Below, in pieces: positions 46,800 through 55,419 of a DNA stretch of 64,000 bases (the first letter of the stretch is position 1; each line of letters opens with the position of its first letter). Source of the DNA: Micromonospora halotolerans (lineage in GTDB: Bacteria > Actinomycetota > Actinomycetes > Mycobacteriales > Micromonosporaceae); NCBI RefSeq assembly GCF_032108445.1, contig NZ_CP134876.1:5394001-5458000 (forward strand), in the 5' to 3' direction. Under the pieces are notes generated by a model that had not been told where the DNA came from, searched no databases, and saw only the letters and a list, made by a program, of their open reading frames with translations. The position numbers and the translations under genes were made by a program.

Positions 46800-46840
46800 C
46801 TTGACCAGTCAAGCATAGGAGATATGTTTGACCGGTCAAG
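46800..46840. promoter_or_regulatory. Interlocked divergent promoters with two CTTGACC palindromes
   Basis: Operator 1 is CTTGACCAGTCAAG (46800-46813). Operator 2 centres on TTGACCGGTCAA (46828-46839), a perfect palindrome. Plus strand: -35 TTGACC (46801-46806), 16-nt spacer, -10 TATGTT (46823-46828). Minus strand: -35 TTGACC (46839-46834), 16-nt spacer, -10 TATGCT (46817-46812). Each operator thus covers one promoter's -35 and the other's -10/+1 area. The MarR protein at 48690 is the likely ligand, because similar sites lie at its own gene. Confidence 0.75.
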
Positions 46841-46856
46841 GAAATGAGGTGCAGGT

Positions 46857-47570
46857 ATGCGTGACGACGATCTCGCCGCGGCGGGCGTCGCCCCGGCAGC
46901 GACGACGTTGTCGTCCCGGCCGCGGGTGGCCGTGCTCGGCGCCGGGCACACCGGACCGGTGATCGCCCGGGTGGCGATGGCCGCCGGGTACCCGGTGACG
47001 ATCGCGGCCTCCGGGGACCCTGCGAACATCGCCCTGATCACCGATGTGCTGGCTCCCGGCGCCGAGGCGCGCTGGGCGGCCGACGCCGTCGCGGACGCCG
47101 GGATCGTCGTGCTGGCCATACCGCTGCACCGGTTCCCGGACCTCGATCCCGCCCTGCTCGCCGGCCGGCTCGTCGTCGACACGATGAACTACTGGCCGCC
47201 CGTCGACGGCGTCCAGGAGATGTTCGACGACCCGGCGTACGGCAGCAGCGAGATCGTCCAGCGGCGGCTCGCCCGGTCGAGGGTCGTGAAGACCTTGAAC
47301 CACATCGGCTACCACGAGCTCGAGGACGACCGCCGCCCGCCCGGAGCACCGGACCGCCGCGCGCTCGGCGTCGCCGGGGACGACCCCGCCGCCGTGCGGA
47401 CCGTGGCCGACCTCATCGAACGCATCGGCTACGACGCCGTCCCGCTGGACGGCCTGCGCGTCGGCCGCCTGCTCCAACCCGGCGGCCCGGTCTTCGGCGT
47501 GTCCCTGGGCCGGACCGAGTTCACGCGGGCGCTCGCCCGCACCGACCACACAGACAGAGGCTCATCGTGA
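46857..47570 (+). CDS. F420-dependent NADP reductase-like (NADP oxidoreductase) protein
   Basis: A 237-residue Rossmann protein with RVAVLGAGHTGPVIARVA, GIVVLAIPLHRF, VVDTMNYWPP and VVKTLNHIGYHELED, the pattern of the F420-dependent NADP reductase family. Such proteins move hydride between NADPH and F420, or act as dinucleotide-binding reductases on other substrates. ATG 46857 follows GAGGTG. The gene overlaps the LLM 2 gene by 4 nt; it could supply reduced cofactor to the two LLM enzymes. Cofactor preference cannot be confirmed by reading. Confidence 0.82.
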   Translation: MRDDDLAAAGVAPAATTLSSRPRVAVLGAGHTGPVIARVAMAAGYPVTIAASGDPANIALITDVLAPGAEARWAADAVADAGIVVLAIPLHRFPDLDPALLAGRLVVDTMNYWPPVDGVQEMFDDPAYGSSEIVQRRLARSRVVKTLNHIGYHELEDDRRPPGAPDRRALGVAGDDPAAVRTVADLIERIGYDAVPLDGLRVGRLLQPGGPVFGVSLGRTEFTRALARTDHTDRGSS

Positions 47571-48613
47571 CCACAGCGCCCGCCTTTCCCCTCGTGCTCG
47601 GCCTGGACACCTTCGGCGACGTCACCCACGACGCCGACGACCGGCCGCTCTCGCACGCCCGCACCATCCGCGACATCGTCGAGCAGGGCGTCCTCGCGGA
47701 CCAGGTCGGCGTGGACTTCTTCGGCATCGGCGAGCACCACACCGACGACTTCCCGCTGTCCGCCGCCGACGTGGTGCTGGGCGCGATCGCCGCCCGCACC
47801 AGCCGGATCCGGCTCGGCTCGGCGGTCACGGTGCTCAGCTCCGACGACCCGGTACGGGTCTTCCAGCGCTACTCCACCCTCGACGCGGTCTCCGGCGGAC
47901 GGGCCGAGGTGATCCTCGGCCGCGGGTCCAGCATCGACTCGTTCCCGCTGTTCGGCTACGACCTGGCCGACTACGAGCAGCTCTTCGAGGAGAAGGCGCA
48001 GCTCTTCGCCGAGCTGCGCAAGGGTGGACCGGTGACCTGGAAGGGCACCATGCGGGCGGCGCTGCACGAGCAGGACGTCGTGCCGCACACCGAATCCGGA
48101 CCCTTCCCGGCCTGGATCGGCGTGGGCGGCAACCCGCAGTCGGTGATCCGGGCCGCCCGGTACGACTACGGCCTGATGCTCGCGATCATCGGCGGGTCGC
48201 CGGCCCGCTTCGCGCCCTTCTCCCGGCTGTTCCACCAGGCGCTCACGCAGCTCGGCAAGGATCCCCTGCCGATCGGCGTGCACTCGCCCGGGCACGTCGC
48301 CGCGACCGACGAGCAGGCCCGGGAGGAGTTCTTCCCCCGCTACCAGGAGATGATCCGCCGGGTGGCTCGGACCCGCGGCTTCGCCGTACCGACCCGGGAG
48401 TCCTTCCTGCGCGAGGTCGGGCCGCACGGCGCGCTGTACGTGGGGTCGCCCGAGACCGTCGCCCGGAAGATCGCCGCGAACCTCGTCGTGCTCGGCGCGA
48501 ACCGCTTCGAGATGAAGTACGGCATGGGTGGGCTGTCGCACGAGGCCCTGATGACCGGCATCGAGCTCTACGGCACGCGGGTCGTCCCGCGCGTCCGGGA
48601 GCTGCTGAGCTGA
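47567..48613 (+). CDS. Luciferase-like monooxygenase (LLM) family flavoenzyme 2
   Basis: A 348-residue LLM protein paralogous to the one at 45713-46762. Shared blocks include GVDFFGIGEHHTDDFPLS, RIRLGSAVTVLSSDDPVRV, AEVILGRGSSIDSFPLFGYD and GVHSPGHVAATDEQARE. The subgroup resembles the uncharacterised LLM oxidoreductases often annotated near reductases. Likely role is oxygenation or reduction of a small xenobiotic or endogenous electrophile using FMNH2 or F420H2. The ATG/GTG start overlaps the reductase stop in GTGA. It ends at a perfect 15-bp hairpin. Confidence 0.88.
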   Translation: MTTAPAFPLVLGLDTFGDVTHDADDRPLSHARTIRDIVEQGVLADQVGVDFFGIGEHHTDDFPLSAADVVLGAIAARTSRIRLGSAVTVLSSDDPVRVFQRYSTLDAVSGGRAEVILGRGSSIDSFPLFGYDLADYEQLFEEKAQLFAELRKGGPVTWKGTMRAALHEQDVVPHTESGPFPAWIGVGGNPQSVIRAARYDYGLMLAIIGGSPARFAPFSRLFHQALTQLGKDPLPIGVHSPGHVAATDEQAREEFFPRYQEMIRRVARTRGFAVPTRESFLREVGPHGALYVGSPETVARKIAANLVVLGANRFEMKYGMGGLSHEALMTGIELYGTRVVPRVRELLS

Positions 48614-48620
48614 CCAACGC

Positions 48621-48659
48621 CCGGTCCGGCCGCCCGCGTCCGGTGGGCGGCCGGACCGG
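48621..48659. terminator. Perfect 15-bp hairpin between LLM 2 and MarR genes
   Basis: CCGGTCCGGCCGCCC (48621-48635) pairs with GGGCGGCCGGACCGG (48645-48659) around a 9-nt loop, between two convergent stops. Confidence 0.8.
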
Positions 48660-48689
48660 TCCGGGGCGCCGTGGTGGCCGCCCGTGGGC

Positions 48690-49154
48690 TCAGTCGGCGG
48701 TCCCGACGCGCCGGAACGCGCGGGCCAGTTGGACGAGGTCGATGCCCTCGAAGTGGTCGAGGAACCGCCGCCGCACGCTGGCCAGGTGACTCGGCCAGGA
48801 CTCCTGGAGCCGGGCGAGACCGGCATCGGTGAGCACGGCGTTCCACCCGCGCGCGTCCTCGGCGCACTTGACCCGCTCGACCAGGCCCTGCGTCTCCAGC
48901 CGGCCGATGGTGCGGGTCATCCCGCTCAGGGAGAGCTGGCACGCCGCGGCGAGGTCGCTCATCCGCATCCGCCGGTCGTGCGCCTCGGAGAGGTGCATGA
49001 GCGCCGTGTACTCGGTGAGGGGCAGCTGGCGGTCGCCGACCATGTCGGCGTCGATGGCGCGGGGCAGCACGTGCATGATCCGGCCCAGCGAGCGGACCAG
49101 CGCCTCCTCCTCGGCGTCGAGGGGGCGCGGGGACTTCGGCGCGGCGGCGGACAT
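48690..49154 (-). CDS. MarR family transcriptional regulator
   Basis: A 154-residue winged-helix repressor: LPLTEYTALMHLSEAHDRRM, MSDLAAACQLSLSGMTRTIGRLE (recognition helix) and wing-type VERVKCAEDARGWNAVLTDAG. MarR proteins often sense phenols, quinones or oxidants. The start is ATG 49154, 7 nt after TAGGAT (49167-49162), although the frame runs to 49190. It is divergent from the FMN reductase gene, and the shared interval contains CTTGACC-type sites like those at 46.8 kb, so one regulon is likely. Confidence 0.9.
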   Translation of the reverse strand: MSAAAPKSPRPLDAEEEALVRSLGRIMHVLPRAIDADMVGDRQLPLTEYTALMHLSEAHDRRMRMSDLAAACQLSLSGMTRTIGRLETQGLVERVKCAEDARGWNAVLTDAGLARLQESWPSHLASVRRRFLDHFEGIDLVQLARAFRRVGTAD

Positions 49155-49161
49155 GCCCCCA

Positions 49162-49270
49162 ATCCTACTTGCTTGACCGAGCAATGACATCTCGGCACGG
49201 TGACCACCGCCACGGGCCCAGAGATTGCTTGACGAAGCAACAAACGGCTAGCTTACCTTGACCAGGCAAG
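49162..49270. promoter_or_regulatory. MarR/FMN-reductase divergent promoter region with three operator-like sites
   Basis: Site A TTGCTTGACCGAGCAA (49169-49184) lies beside the MarR -10 TAGGAT (49167-49162). Site B TTGCTTGACGAAGCAA (49225-49240) covers the reductase -35 TTGACG (49229-49234). Site C CTTGACCAGGCAAG (49257-49270) overlaps the -10 TTACCT (49253-49258) and start region. All share CTTGAC and AAG-type half sites with the palindromes at 46800-46840. Confidence 0.7.
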
Positions 49271-49292
49271 TACTTTGGAAGGGCTTCCCGAC

Positions 49293-49853
49293 ATGACCAG
49301 GATCGGAATCATCCTCGGCAGCACCCGCCCGGGTCGCAACGGCGAGGCGGTCGCCCGCTGGGTGTTCGACGTCGCCAAGCAGCGCGGAGACGCGGAGTTC
49401 GAGCTCATCGACCTGCTCGACCACCAGCTGCCGCACCTGGACGAGGCGTACCCGCCGGCGATGGGCCAGTACACCCAGCCGCACACGCTGCGCTGGGCCA
49501 GCACCATCGCGTCGTTCGACGGGTTCGTGATGGTCACCCCGGAGTACAACCACTCCACCTCCGGCGCCCTGAAGAACGCCATCGACTTCCTCTACGCCGA
49601 GTGGAACAACAAGGCCGTCGGGTTCGTCAGCTACGGCTCCGCGGGCGGCACCCGGGCCGTGGAGCACCTGCGGCTGATCGCCGGCGAGCTGCAGATGGCC
49701 GACGTGCGGTCCCAGGTGGCGCTGTCGCTGTTCACCGACTTCGAGAACTTCAGCGTCTTCAAGCCCAGCCAGTTCCAGCGCGACGCGCTCACCACCACCC
49801 TCGACCAGGTCGTCGCCTGGAGCACGGCGCTCGCCCCGCTGCGCAATCGCTGA
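49293..49853 (+). CDS. NAD(P)H-dependent FMN reductase
   Basis: A 186-residue flavodoxin-like reductase of the NADPH-dependent FMN reductase family. The FMN phosphate loop is ILGSTRPGRNGEAVARW; VTPEYNHSTSGALKNAIDFL and GFVSYGSAGGTRAVEHLR are characteristic. It can deliver reduced flavin or act as a quinone/azo reductase. This makes it a natural partner for the two LLM proteins in the same putative MarR regulon. ATG 49293 follows GGAAGG; ends at a perfect 15-bp hairpin. Confidence 0.9.
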   Translation: MTRIGIILGSTRPGRNGEAVARWVFDVAKQRGDAEFELIDLLDHQLPHLDEAYPPAMGQYTQPHTLRWASTIASFDGFVMVTPEYNHSTSGALKNAIDFLYAEWNNKAVGFVSYGSAGGTRAVEHLRLIAGELQMADVRSQVALSLFTDFENFSVFKPSQFQRDALTTTLDQVVAWSTALAPLRNR

Positions 49854-49866
49854 ACACCCTCCGACA

Positions 49867-49903
49867 CGGCGACGGCCGCGGGCATGGTCCGCGGCCGTCG
49901 CCG
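49867..49903. terminator. Perfect 15-bp hairpin between convergent genes
   Basis: CGGCGACGGCCGCGG (49867-49881) pairs with CCGCGGCCGTCGCCG (49889-49903) around GCATGGT. It ends the FMN reductase unit and, from the other side, the GAF-ANTAR unit. Confidence 0.85.
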
Positions 49904-49944
49904 TACCCGGCGCCGGCCGGGCCGCGTCGCGACCCGGGCCTCCC

Positions 49945-50700
49945 TCAGGACTGCTGACGCGGCGGCACGAATTCCGGAGCCGGTTGCGGGGACTTGCCGC
50001 TGACCTGGGTGATGATCTCGGCGGCCAGGTCACGCAGCTTGCGGTTGCGGTGCTGCGACGCCTGCCGGAGCAGGGCGAACGCCTCCGCCGCGGTACACCG
50101 CTGCTGGCCCATGACCACCCCGAGGGCCTGGTCGATCACGCTGCGGGAGACCATCGCGTCGGTGAGCTGCCGATGCAGGAGGGCCTGGTCGGCCTGGCGG
50201 AGGATGACGCTCAGCGCCGCCGACCCCTGGTCCGTGAACGCCAGGGCCTGCCGCCGTGCCCGGTCGGTGAACGCGTGCGGCTCGGTGGCGTAGAGGTTCA
50301 ACGCGCCGACGACCTCGCCGTCGACCGTCACGGGCAGCGACAGCGAGCTGGCGACGCCGAGGCGGAGCGCGTGTTCCCGGTAGTCGCACCAGCGGTCGTC
50401 CGTACGCAGGTCGAGCACCTCCACGACCTGCCCCTGGCGGAGGGCCTCGAGACAGGGGCCCTCGTCCGCCCCGTACTGGATCTCGTCGCCCTGCGCGGCG
50501 ATGTCGCCGCTGCTCGCGACGGTGAACGCGCCGTCGTCCCGGCGCATCGTCAACCCGCAGCCCACCGCGGGAGCGACGACCTCTGTCGCCACCCGGACCA
50601 GCTGGTCCAGGAACACGTCGACGTGCGGCGAATCGCCGAGCAGCGTCAACAGCCGGCCGTAGGCCGAGGCCAGATGCCGGTCAGCAGCATCGGACGGCAC
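49945..50700 (-). CDS. GAF-ANTAR antiterminator-type regulator
   Basis: A 251-residue regulator. A GAF domain (about 15-165: GCGLTMRRDDGAFTVASSG, YGADEGPCLEALRQG, SLSLPVTVDGEVVGALNLY) is followed by an ANTAR RNA-binding domain (SRSVIDQALGVVMGQQRCTA, EAFALLRQASQHRNRKL). ANTAR proteins bind paired hairpins in nascent RNA to prevent termination; the GAF domain presumably senses a ligand or redox state. GTG 50700 has AGGAGG 5 nt upstream, which decides against the longer frame to 50922. It diverges from a STAS gene. Confidence 0.88.
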   Translation of the reverse strand: MPSDAADRHLASAYGRLLTLLGDSPHVDVFLDQLVRVATEVVAPAVGCGLTMRRDDGAFTVASSGDIAAQGDEIQYGADEGPCLEALRQGQVVEVLDLRTDDRWCDYREHALRLGVASSLSLPVTVDGEVVGALNLYATEPHAFTDRARRQALAFTDQGSAALSVILRQADQALLHRQLTDAMVSRSVIDQALGVVMGQQRCTAAEAFALLRQASQHRNRKLRDLAAEIITQVSGKSPQPAPEFVPPRQQS

Positions 50701-50765
50701 CGCTACCTCCTGAAACTCCTGTGCCGGCTCCCTGCGGAGCCGTGACCACTGCCTTCCTTTGTCGG

Positions 50766-50783
50766 GGGGCAAATAATTTCCCC
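50766..50783. promoter_or_regulatory. AT-rich palindrome in the GAF-ANTAR/STAS intergenic region
   Basis: GGGGCAAATAATTTCCCC is a near-perfect palindrome (GGGG/CCCC and AAAT/ATTT arms) in an otherwise GC-rich 220-nt divergent region. It may be an operator or promoter element; no regulator is assigned. Confidence 0.4.
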
Positions 50784-50920
50784 GATCGGCAGGGTGCCAA
50801 TCGGGTGGGACGGGGCTAGGGTCGAGGTGGGTTCGGACATGAGCCCAGGACCAGTGCCCGGTCGCCGACGAGCGAACCGGGCATCGACCCGGTCCGCCAC
50901 CCTCAGGCGAGGAGCAGCTC

Positions 50921-51283
50921 ATGTCCGTCCATTACGCGCAGCACCCGGTGGCGCCGCAGATCACCCGCCGGCCGACCCTGTCCCTGGCGCTGGCCCGGGA
51001 AGGCCCGGCGGTCGTGGTGGAGGTCGGCGGCCCGGTCGACATGGCAACCGTCGACCCGCTCGTCCGCCTCGTCGACCGGCAGCTGTCCGGCCACGCGCCC
51101 CCGGTGCTGGTTCTCGACCTGAGCGCGGTGACCTTCTTCTGCGCCGCCGGTGTCAACGCGCTGCTGACGATCCGCGCGCGGGTCGGCTCCGCCGGGTGCA
51201 CCCTGGTGCTGCGCAGGCCGTCGCGGATCACCGTGGCGGTCCTCGCCATCGTCGGCCTCACGGACGAATTCACCACCGAGTGA
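50921..51283 (+). CDS. STAS-domain anti-anti-sigma-like protein lacking the usual Ser
   Basis: A 120-residue STAS protein with VVVEVGGPVDMATVDPLVRL, LVLDLSAVTFFCAAGVNALL and a C-terminal LAIVGLTDEF. Anti-sigma factor antagonists are phosphorylated on a Ser in DS(S/A)G. Here the segment reads FFCAAG, so the acceptor Ser is absent and the protein may be constitutively active or act only as a scaffold. ATG follows GAGGAG. It is divergent from the GAF-ANTAR regulator; both probably belong to stress signalling. Confidence 0.82.
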   Translation: MSVHYAQHPVAPQITRRPTLSLALAREGPAVVVEVGGPVDMATVDPLVRLVDRQLSGHAPPVLVLDLSAVTFFCAAGVNALLTIRARVGSAGCTLVLRRPSRITVAVLAIVGLTDEFTTE

Positions 51284-51370
51284 CCCTGCCCTTCCCTCCA
51301 CAGCGGTCGCGCACCGTGGCGGTCACCTCGGACCCCCACCGGCGGGCAGATCCCAGATACCCGAGGTGGA

Positions 51371-52666
51371 TCAACCCGAAACGGCGGGACACCCGTGAGC
51401 CGAGCCACCGGCGGTTGCCTCCGCCGGCGCGGCGGGAACCGGTGGCGCGAGCGCGTCGACGGCCCGGCCCATCCGGGTGACGGCCTCGGTGAGGATCGCC
51501 GGGGAGGTGGCGAAGTTGAGGCGTACGAAGCCGGCTCCGCCGGTGCCGAACACGTGCCCCGAGCTGAGAGCGACCCGCGCCCGGTCGAGGAACATCTTCG
51601 CGGGCCCCGCGACGTCACTGGCCACCCCGGGCTCGCCGGGCGGCTGCTCGGTGGCGAGGCCCAGCGCGGTGCAGTCCAGCCAGGCGAGGTAGGTCCCTTC
51701 GGGACGGTGATGGGTGACCGCCGGGAGGTGCTTGGCGAGCAGGGTCTCCAGCAGGGCGCGGTTGGCGTCGAGGCCGTCGAGGAGCAGATCGAGCCACGGC
51801 CCGCCGGCACGGAACGCGGCGGTGTGCGCCAGGACGCCCAGGTGGCTGGGACCGTGACCGACCTCCTCCGGCATGCGGCGCAGGTCGGCGGCGGACCGTG
51901 GCCCGGCGACCGCGAGCGCCGCCTTGAGGCCGGCGAGGTTCCACGCCTTGGAGGCGGAGGTCAGCGCGAACGCGTCCTCGGCGCCGGCCACCGTGAGGTA
52001 CGGGATGAAGCGCGCGCCGGGAAGCACCAGCGGAGCGTGGATCTCGTCGGAGACCACCCGGACGCCGTGCCGGGCGGCCAGGTCGGCCACGGCGTCGAGC
52101 TCGTCCCGGCGGTGCACCACGCCGGTCGGGTTGTGCGGGTTGCACAGCAGGAACGCGGGCCGGGGGCCGAGGGCCCGGGCCCGGCGGAACGCCTCGTCCA
52201 GGGCGGCGGGGTCCATCCGCAGGTCGGGTCCGAGCGGGGCCTCGACCACCTGCCGGCCGGCGTGGCCCACGAAGGCGTAGAACGGCGGGTAGACGGGGGA
52301 GCAGACCACCACGGCGTCCCCGGGGTCGGTCACCAGCCGGAGCACCTCGACGATGCCCATCATCACGTCGGGCACGACCGTGGTGTGGTCGACGCGGAAG
52401 CCGTGCCAGCCCCAGCGGTCGGCGGCGAACTCCCCGAGGGCCTCGGCGTACGCCGTCCCGTGCGGGTAACCGGTGTCACCCAGGTCGATCACCCGGCGCA
52501 GCGCGTCGGCCACCGGCGGAGCGAGGGGCACGTCCTGCTCGGCGACCCAGAGGGGGAGCACGTCCGGCGGGTGCATCCGCCACTTCACGCTGCTGCGCTG
52601 CCGGAGCTCGTCGAGGGTGAGCACGGTGAGCGGATTCCCGGCGGCGGAGGGGGTGGGGCCTGCCAT
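51371..52666 (-). CDS. MalY/PatB-type PLP-dependent C-S lyase/aminotransferase
   Basis: A 431-residue fold-type-I PLP enzyme. MalY/PatB hallmarks are [21 protein letters not shown] near the start, [27 protein letters not shown] with the cofactor Asp, and the PLP lysine in [15 protein letters not shown]. Such enzymes cleave cystathionine or cysteine conjugates to pyruvate, ammonia and a thiol. ATG 52666 lies 7 nt after TAGGGT (52679-52674), suggesting a leaderless mRNA and favouring this start over GTG 52675. It follows the acyl-CoA dehydrogenase operon on the same strand but with its own promoter. Confidence 0.86.
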   Translation of the reverse strand: MAGPTPSAAGNPLTVLTLDELRQRSSVKWRMHPPDVLPLWVAEQDVPLAPPVADALRRVIDLGDTGYPHGTAYAEALGEFAADRWGWHGFRVDHTTVVPDVMMGIVEVLRLVTDPGDAVVVCSPVYPPFYAFVGHAGRQVVEAPLGPDLRMDPAALDEAFRRARALGPRPAFLLCNPHNPTGVVHRRDELDAVADLAARHGVRVVSDEIHAPLVLPGARFIPYLTVAGAEDAFALTSASKAWNLAGLKAALAVAGPRSAADLRRMPEEVGHGPSHLGVLAHTAAFRAGGPWLDLLLDGLDANRALLETLLAKHLPAVTHHRPEGTYLAWLDCTALGLATEQPPGEPGVASDVAGPAKMFLDRARVALSSGHVFGTGGAGFVRLNFATSPAILTEAVTRMGRAVDALAPPVPAAPAEATAGGSAHGCPAVSG

Positions 52667-52676
52667 GCCCACCACC

Positions 52677-53927
52677 CTAGGCCGTCGGCCCCCCGGCGTC
52701 GTTCCGCTGCCGCGCGGCGGCCTGGCGCCGCAGCTCCTGCCGCGCCAGGGCGTTGCGGTGCACCTCGTCGGGGCCGTCGGCGAACCGCAGGGTGCGGATA
52801 CCGGCGTACGCCCGGGCCAGCGGGAAGTCCTGGGACAGGCCGGCGGCGCCGTACACCTGGATCGCCTTGTCCAGGATCCACTGCACGGTCGCCGGGGTGG
52901 CGATCTTGATGGCCTGGATCTCGGTGTGCGCGCCCTTGTTGCCGACCGTGTCCATCAGCCAGGCCGTCTTGAGCACGAGCAGGCGCAGCTGCTCGATGCG
53001 CACCCGCGACTCGGCGATCCACTCCCGGACCACGCCCTGCTCGGCCAGCGGCCGGCCGAACGCGACCCGCTGCTCGGCCCGGGCGCACATCAGCTCGACG
53101 GCCCGCTCGGCCAGGCCGATGGAGCGCATGCAGTGGTGGATGCGGCCGGGGCCGAGCCGGGCCTGCGCGATCGCGAAGCCGTCGCCCTCGCCGCCGATCA
53201 GGTTCTCCACCGGCACGCGCACGTCGTGGAACACCAGCTCGGCGTGCCCGCCGTGGTCGTGGTCGTCGTACCCGAACACCTCCATGCCGCGGACGATCTC
53301 CAGGCCGGGGGTGTCCCGCGGGACCAGCACCATGGACTGCTGGCGGTGCCGCTCGGCGGACGGATCGGTCTTGCCCATGACGATGAAGATCCGGGCGTTC
53401 GGGTTCATGGCGCCGGTGATCCACCACTTCCGGCCGTTGACCAGGTAGTGGTCGCCGTCCCGCTCGATCCGGGTGGCGATGTTCGTGGCGTCCGACGAGG
53501 CCACGTCGGGCTCGGTCATGGCGAACGACGACCGGATCGCACCGTCGAGCAGCGGCTCCAGCCACCGCTTGCGCTGCTCGCCGGTGCCGAACATCGCCAG
53601 CACCTCCATGTTGCCGGTGTCCGGGGCGGCGCAGTTCAGCACGGTGGGCGCCAGGTGGCTGCGCCCGGTGATCTCGGCGAGCGGGGCGTACTGGAGGTTG
53701 GTCAGGCCGGCGCCCTGCTCGCCCGGCAGGAACAGGTTCCAGAGACCGCGCTTGCGCGCGGCGGTGCGCAGCTGCGCGAGCACGGGCACCGAGTCCCAGG
53801 CCCAGCGGTCGCCGAGCTGACCGAGCTGCTCGTGGAAGACCGGCTCGGCCGGGTGGATCTGGCGGTCCATGAAGTCCAGGAGGTTGTCGCGCAGTCCCTC
53901 GGTCCGCGGGTCCAGCGAGAAGTCCAT
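52677..53927 (-). CDS. Acyl-CoA dehydrogenase
   Basis: A 416-residue FAD flavoenzyme oxidising an acyl-CoA to the trans-2-enoyl-CoA. Visible motifs are [74 protein letters not shown] and [15 protein letters not shown]. It resembles the ACAD10/11-like branch, commonly paired with an APH-fold kinase as here. ATG 53927 follows AAGGAG and touches the kinase stop (TGATG). It is the last gene of the TetR-controlled operon. Confidence 0.92.
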   Translation of the reverse strand: MDFSLDPRTEGLRDNLLDFMDRQIHPAEPVFHEQLGQLGDRWAWDSVPVLAQLRTAARKRGLWNLFLPGEQGAGLTNLQYAPLAEITGRSHLAPTVLNCAAPDTGNMEVLAMFGTGEQRKRWLEPLLDGAIRSSFAMTEPDVASSDATNIATRIERDGDHYLVNGRKWWITGAMNPNARIFIVMGKTDPSAERHRQQSMVLVPRDTPGLEIVRGMEVFGYDDHDHGGHAELVFHDVRVPVENLIGGEGDGFAIAQARLGPGRIHHCMRSIGLAERAVELMCARAEQRVAFGRPLAEQGVVREWIAESRVRIEQLRLLVLKTAWLMDTVGNKGAHTEIQAIKIATPATVQWILDKAIQVYGAAGLSQDFPLARAYAGIRTLRFADGPDEVHRNALARQELRRQAAARQRNDAGGPTA

Positions 53928-54955
53928 CAGTGCTCCTTCAGGTAGGTCAGGCCGGCGTCGAGGAGGAGCTCGGTGACCTCGCCGAGCTGCGCGAAGCCGG
54001 CGCCGACGGTCTGGCCACGCAGGTGGCGGAAGTGGATGCCCTCGAGGATCGCGGCCAGCTTGAAGGCCGCCAGGCCGAGGTGGAAACCGAGGGACGGGAG
54101 GTCCCGGCCGCTCGCCGTCGCGTACCGGCCGAGGATCTCGTCCTCGGTCAGGAAGCCGGGCGCGGACGACGCCTCGGCCACCGCCGTCCCGACGAGCCGG
54201 CCGAGACGCTGGTAGAGCACCAGCAGCGCCAGGTCGGTGAGGGGGTCGCCGAGCGTGGCCATCTCCCAGTCGATGACCCCGGCGAGGCGGTCGCGGTCGT
54301 CGACGAGCACATTGTCGAGGCGGTAGTCGCCGTGCACGATGCCCGGCGCCGAATCGGCCGGCACGGCGGACGCCAGGCGGGCGTACAGCTCGTCGGCGGC
54401 CGGCAGGTCCCGGCTGCGCGACGCGTCGAGCTGCTTCCGCCACCGCCGCACCTGCCGGCCCAGGAAACCGTCGGGCCGGCCGAAGTCGGCCAACCCGACG
54501 GCCGCCGGGTCGACCGCGTGCAGGGTGGCCAGCGTGTCGACCAGGCGGGTGGAGATGTCCCGGGTGCGTTCCGGGCCGAGGGGCTCCAGCTCGGCCGCGT
54601 GCCGGTACGCCGTGCCGGCGACCCGCTCCATGACGTAGAACGGCGCGCCCAGCACGCCGGCGTCCGGGCAGAGCGCGTACGTCGCCGGCACCGGCACGTC
54701 CGTGGCGCGCAGCGCCGACATGACCCGGTACTCCCGGGCCATGTCGTGCGCGGTCGACAGCACGTGCCCCAGCGGGGGCCGCCGCACGATCCACGCCGAC
54801 CGCCCGTCACCGACCTCGTAGGTGAGGTTGGACTTCCCGCCGGTGACCAGCCGGGCGGTCGACAGCCGCGCCGCCCCCGGCACCTCGGCCGCGAACCAGT
54901 CGCCGAGCCGGGCCAGGTCGAGGCCGGGCGGGTCCTGCGGGGCCGGACCGGTCAC
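53927..54955 (-). CDS. APH-fold phosphotransferase (ACAD10-associated type)
   Basis: A 342-residue kinase-like protein of the aminoglycoside/choline phosphotransferase fold. ATP-site elements are [13 protein letters not shown] and [18 protein letters not shown]; the catalytic loop is [16 protein letters not shown] and the metal-binding Asp is in [18 protein letters not shown]. Next to an acyl-CoA dehydrogenase it probably phosphorylates a hydroxyacyl-CoA, by analogy to human ACAD10/11; antibiotic resistance is much less likely. GTG 54955 overlaps the MaoC stop by 4 nt. Confidence 0.88.
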   Translation of the reverse strand: MTGPAPQDPPGLDLARLGDWFAAEVPGAARLSTARLVTGGKSNLTYEVGDGRSAWIVRRPPLGHVLSTAHDMAREYRVMSALRATDVPVPATYALCPDAGVLGAPFYVMERVAGTAYRHAAELEPLGPERTRDISTRLVDTLATLHAVDPAAVGLADFGRPDGFLGRQVRRWRKQLDASRSRDLPAADELYARLASAVPADSAPGIVHGDYRLDNVLVDDRDRLAGVIDWEMATLGDPLTDLALLVLYQRLGRLVGTAVAEASSAPGFLTEDEILGRYATASGRDLPSLGFHLGLAAFKLAAILEGIHFRHLRGQTVGAGFAQLGEVTELLLDAGLTYLKEH

Positions 54956-55404
54956 GGGACGAGGATGCTGACGGTCTCGACGACGCAGGCCGGCTTCGCG
55001 GCGCCGGCCACCTCGACGGTCACCTTCGCGGTCAGCTGGTAGCCACCGCCGCCGGGCGCCAGCGACAGCAGCTCCACGCCGGCCCGCACCTCGGAGTCGA
55101 CGGGGACCGGAGCGGGGAAGCGGAGCTTGTTGGCGCCGTAGTTCACGCCCATGCTCAACCCCTCCACCCGGTAGACCTGCCAGACCAGCATGGGCACCAG
55201 CGACAGCGTGAGGTAGCCGTGGGCGATGGTGCCGCCGAACGGGCTGCCCGCCGCCCGCACCGGGTCGACGTGGATCCACTGGTGGTCGCCGGTGGCCTCG
55301 GCGAAGGCGTCGATCTGCTGCTGCGTGATCCGGTGCCAGCCGGAGTGCCCGAGGTGGGTGCCGACCGCCCGCTCCAGCTCCTCGATGCCCTGGAAGACCT
55401 TCAT
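54952..55404 (-). CDS. MaoC-like (R)-hydratase domain protein
   Basis: A 150-residue hot-dog-fold enoyl-CoA hydratase. The hydratase 2 motif is readable: FAEATGDHQWIHVDPVRA (Asp-His-x-x-Ile-His) and GTIAHGYLTLSLVP. It hydrates enoyl-CoA to 3-hydroxyacyl-CoA, the step after the acyl-CoA dehydrogenase. ATG 55404 has GGAGG 8 nt upstream; 15 nt separate it from the preceding SDR gene. Confidence 0.92.
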   Translation of the reverse strand: MKVFQGIEELERAVGTHLGHSGWHRITQQQIDAFAEATGDHQWIHVDPVRAAGSPFGGTIAHGYLTLSLVPMLVWQVYRVEGLSMGVNYGANKLRFPAPVPVDSEVRAGVELLSLAPGGGGYQLTAKVTVEVAGAAKPACVVETVSILVP

Positions 55405-55419
55405 CGTCGCCGCCTCCTC

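Noticed and set aside
53927..54955. Aminoglycoside resistance gene
   Set aside because: The APH fold is present, but the coupling to an acyl-CoA dehydrogenase and MaoC fits the ACAD10-type kinase role better.
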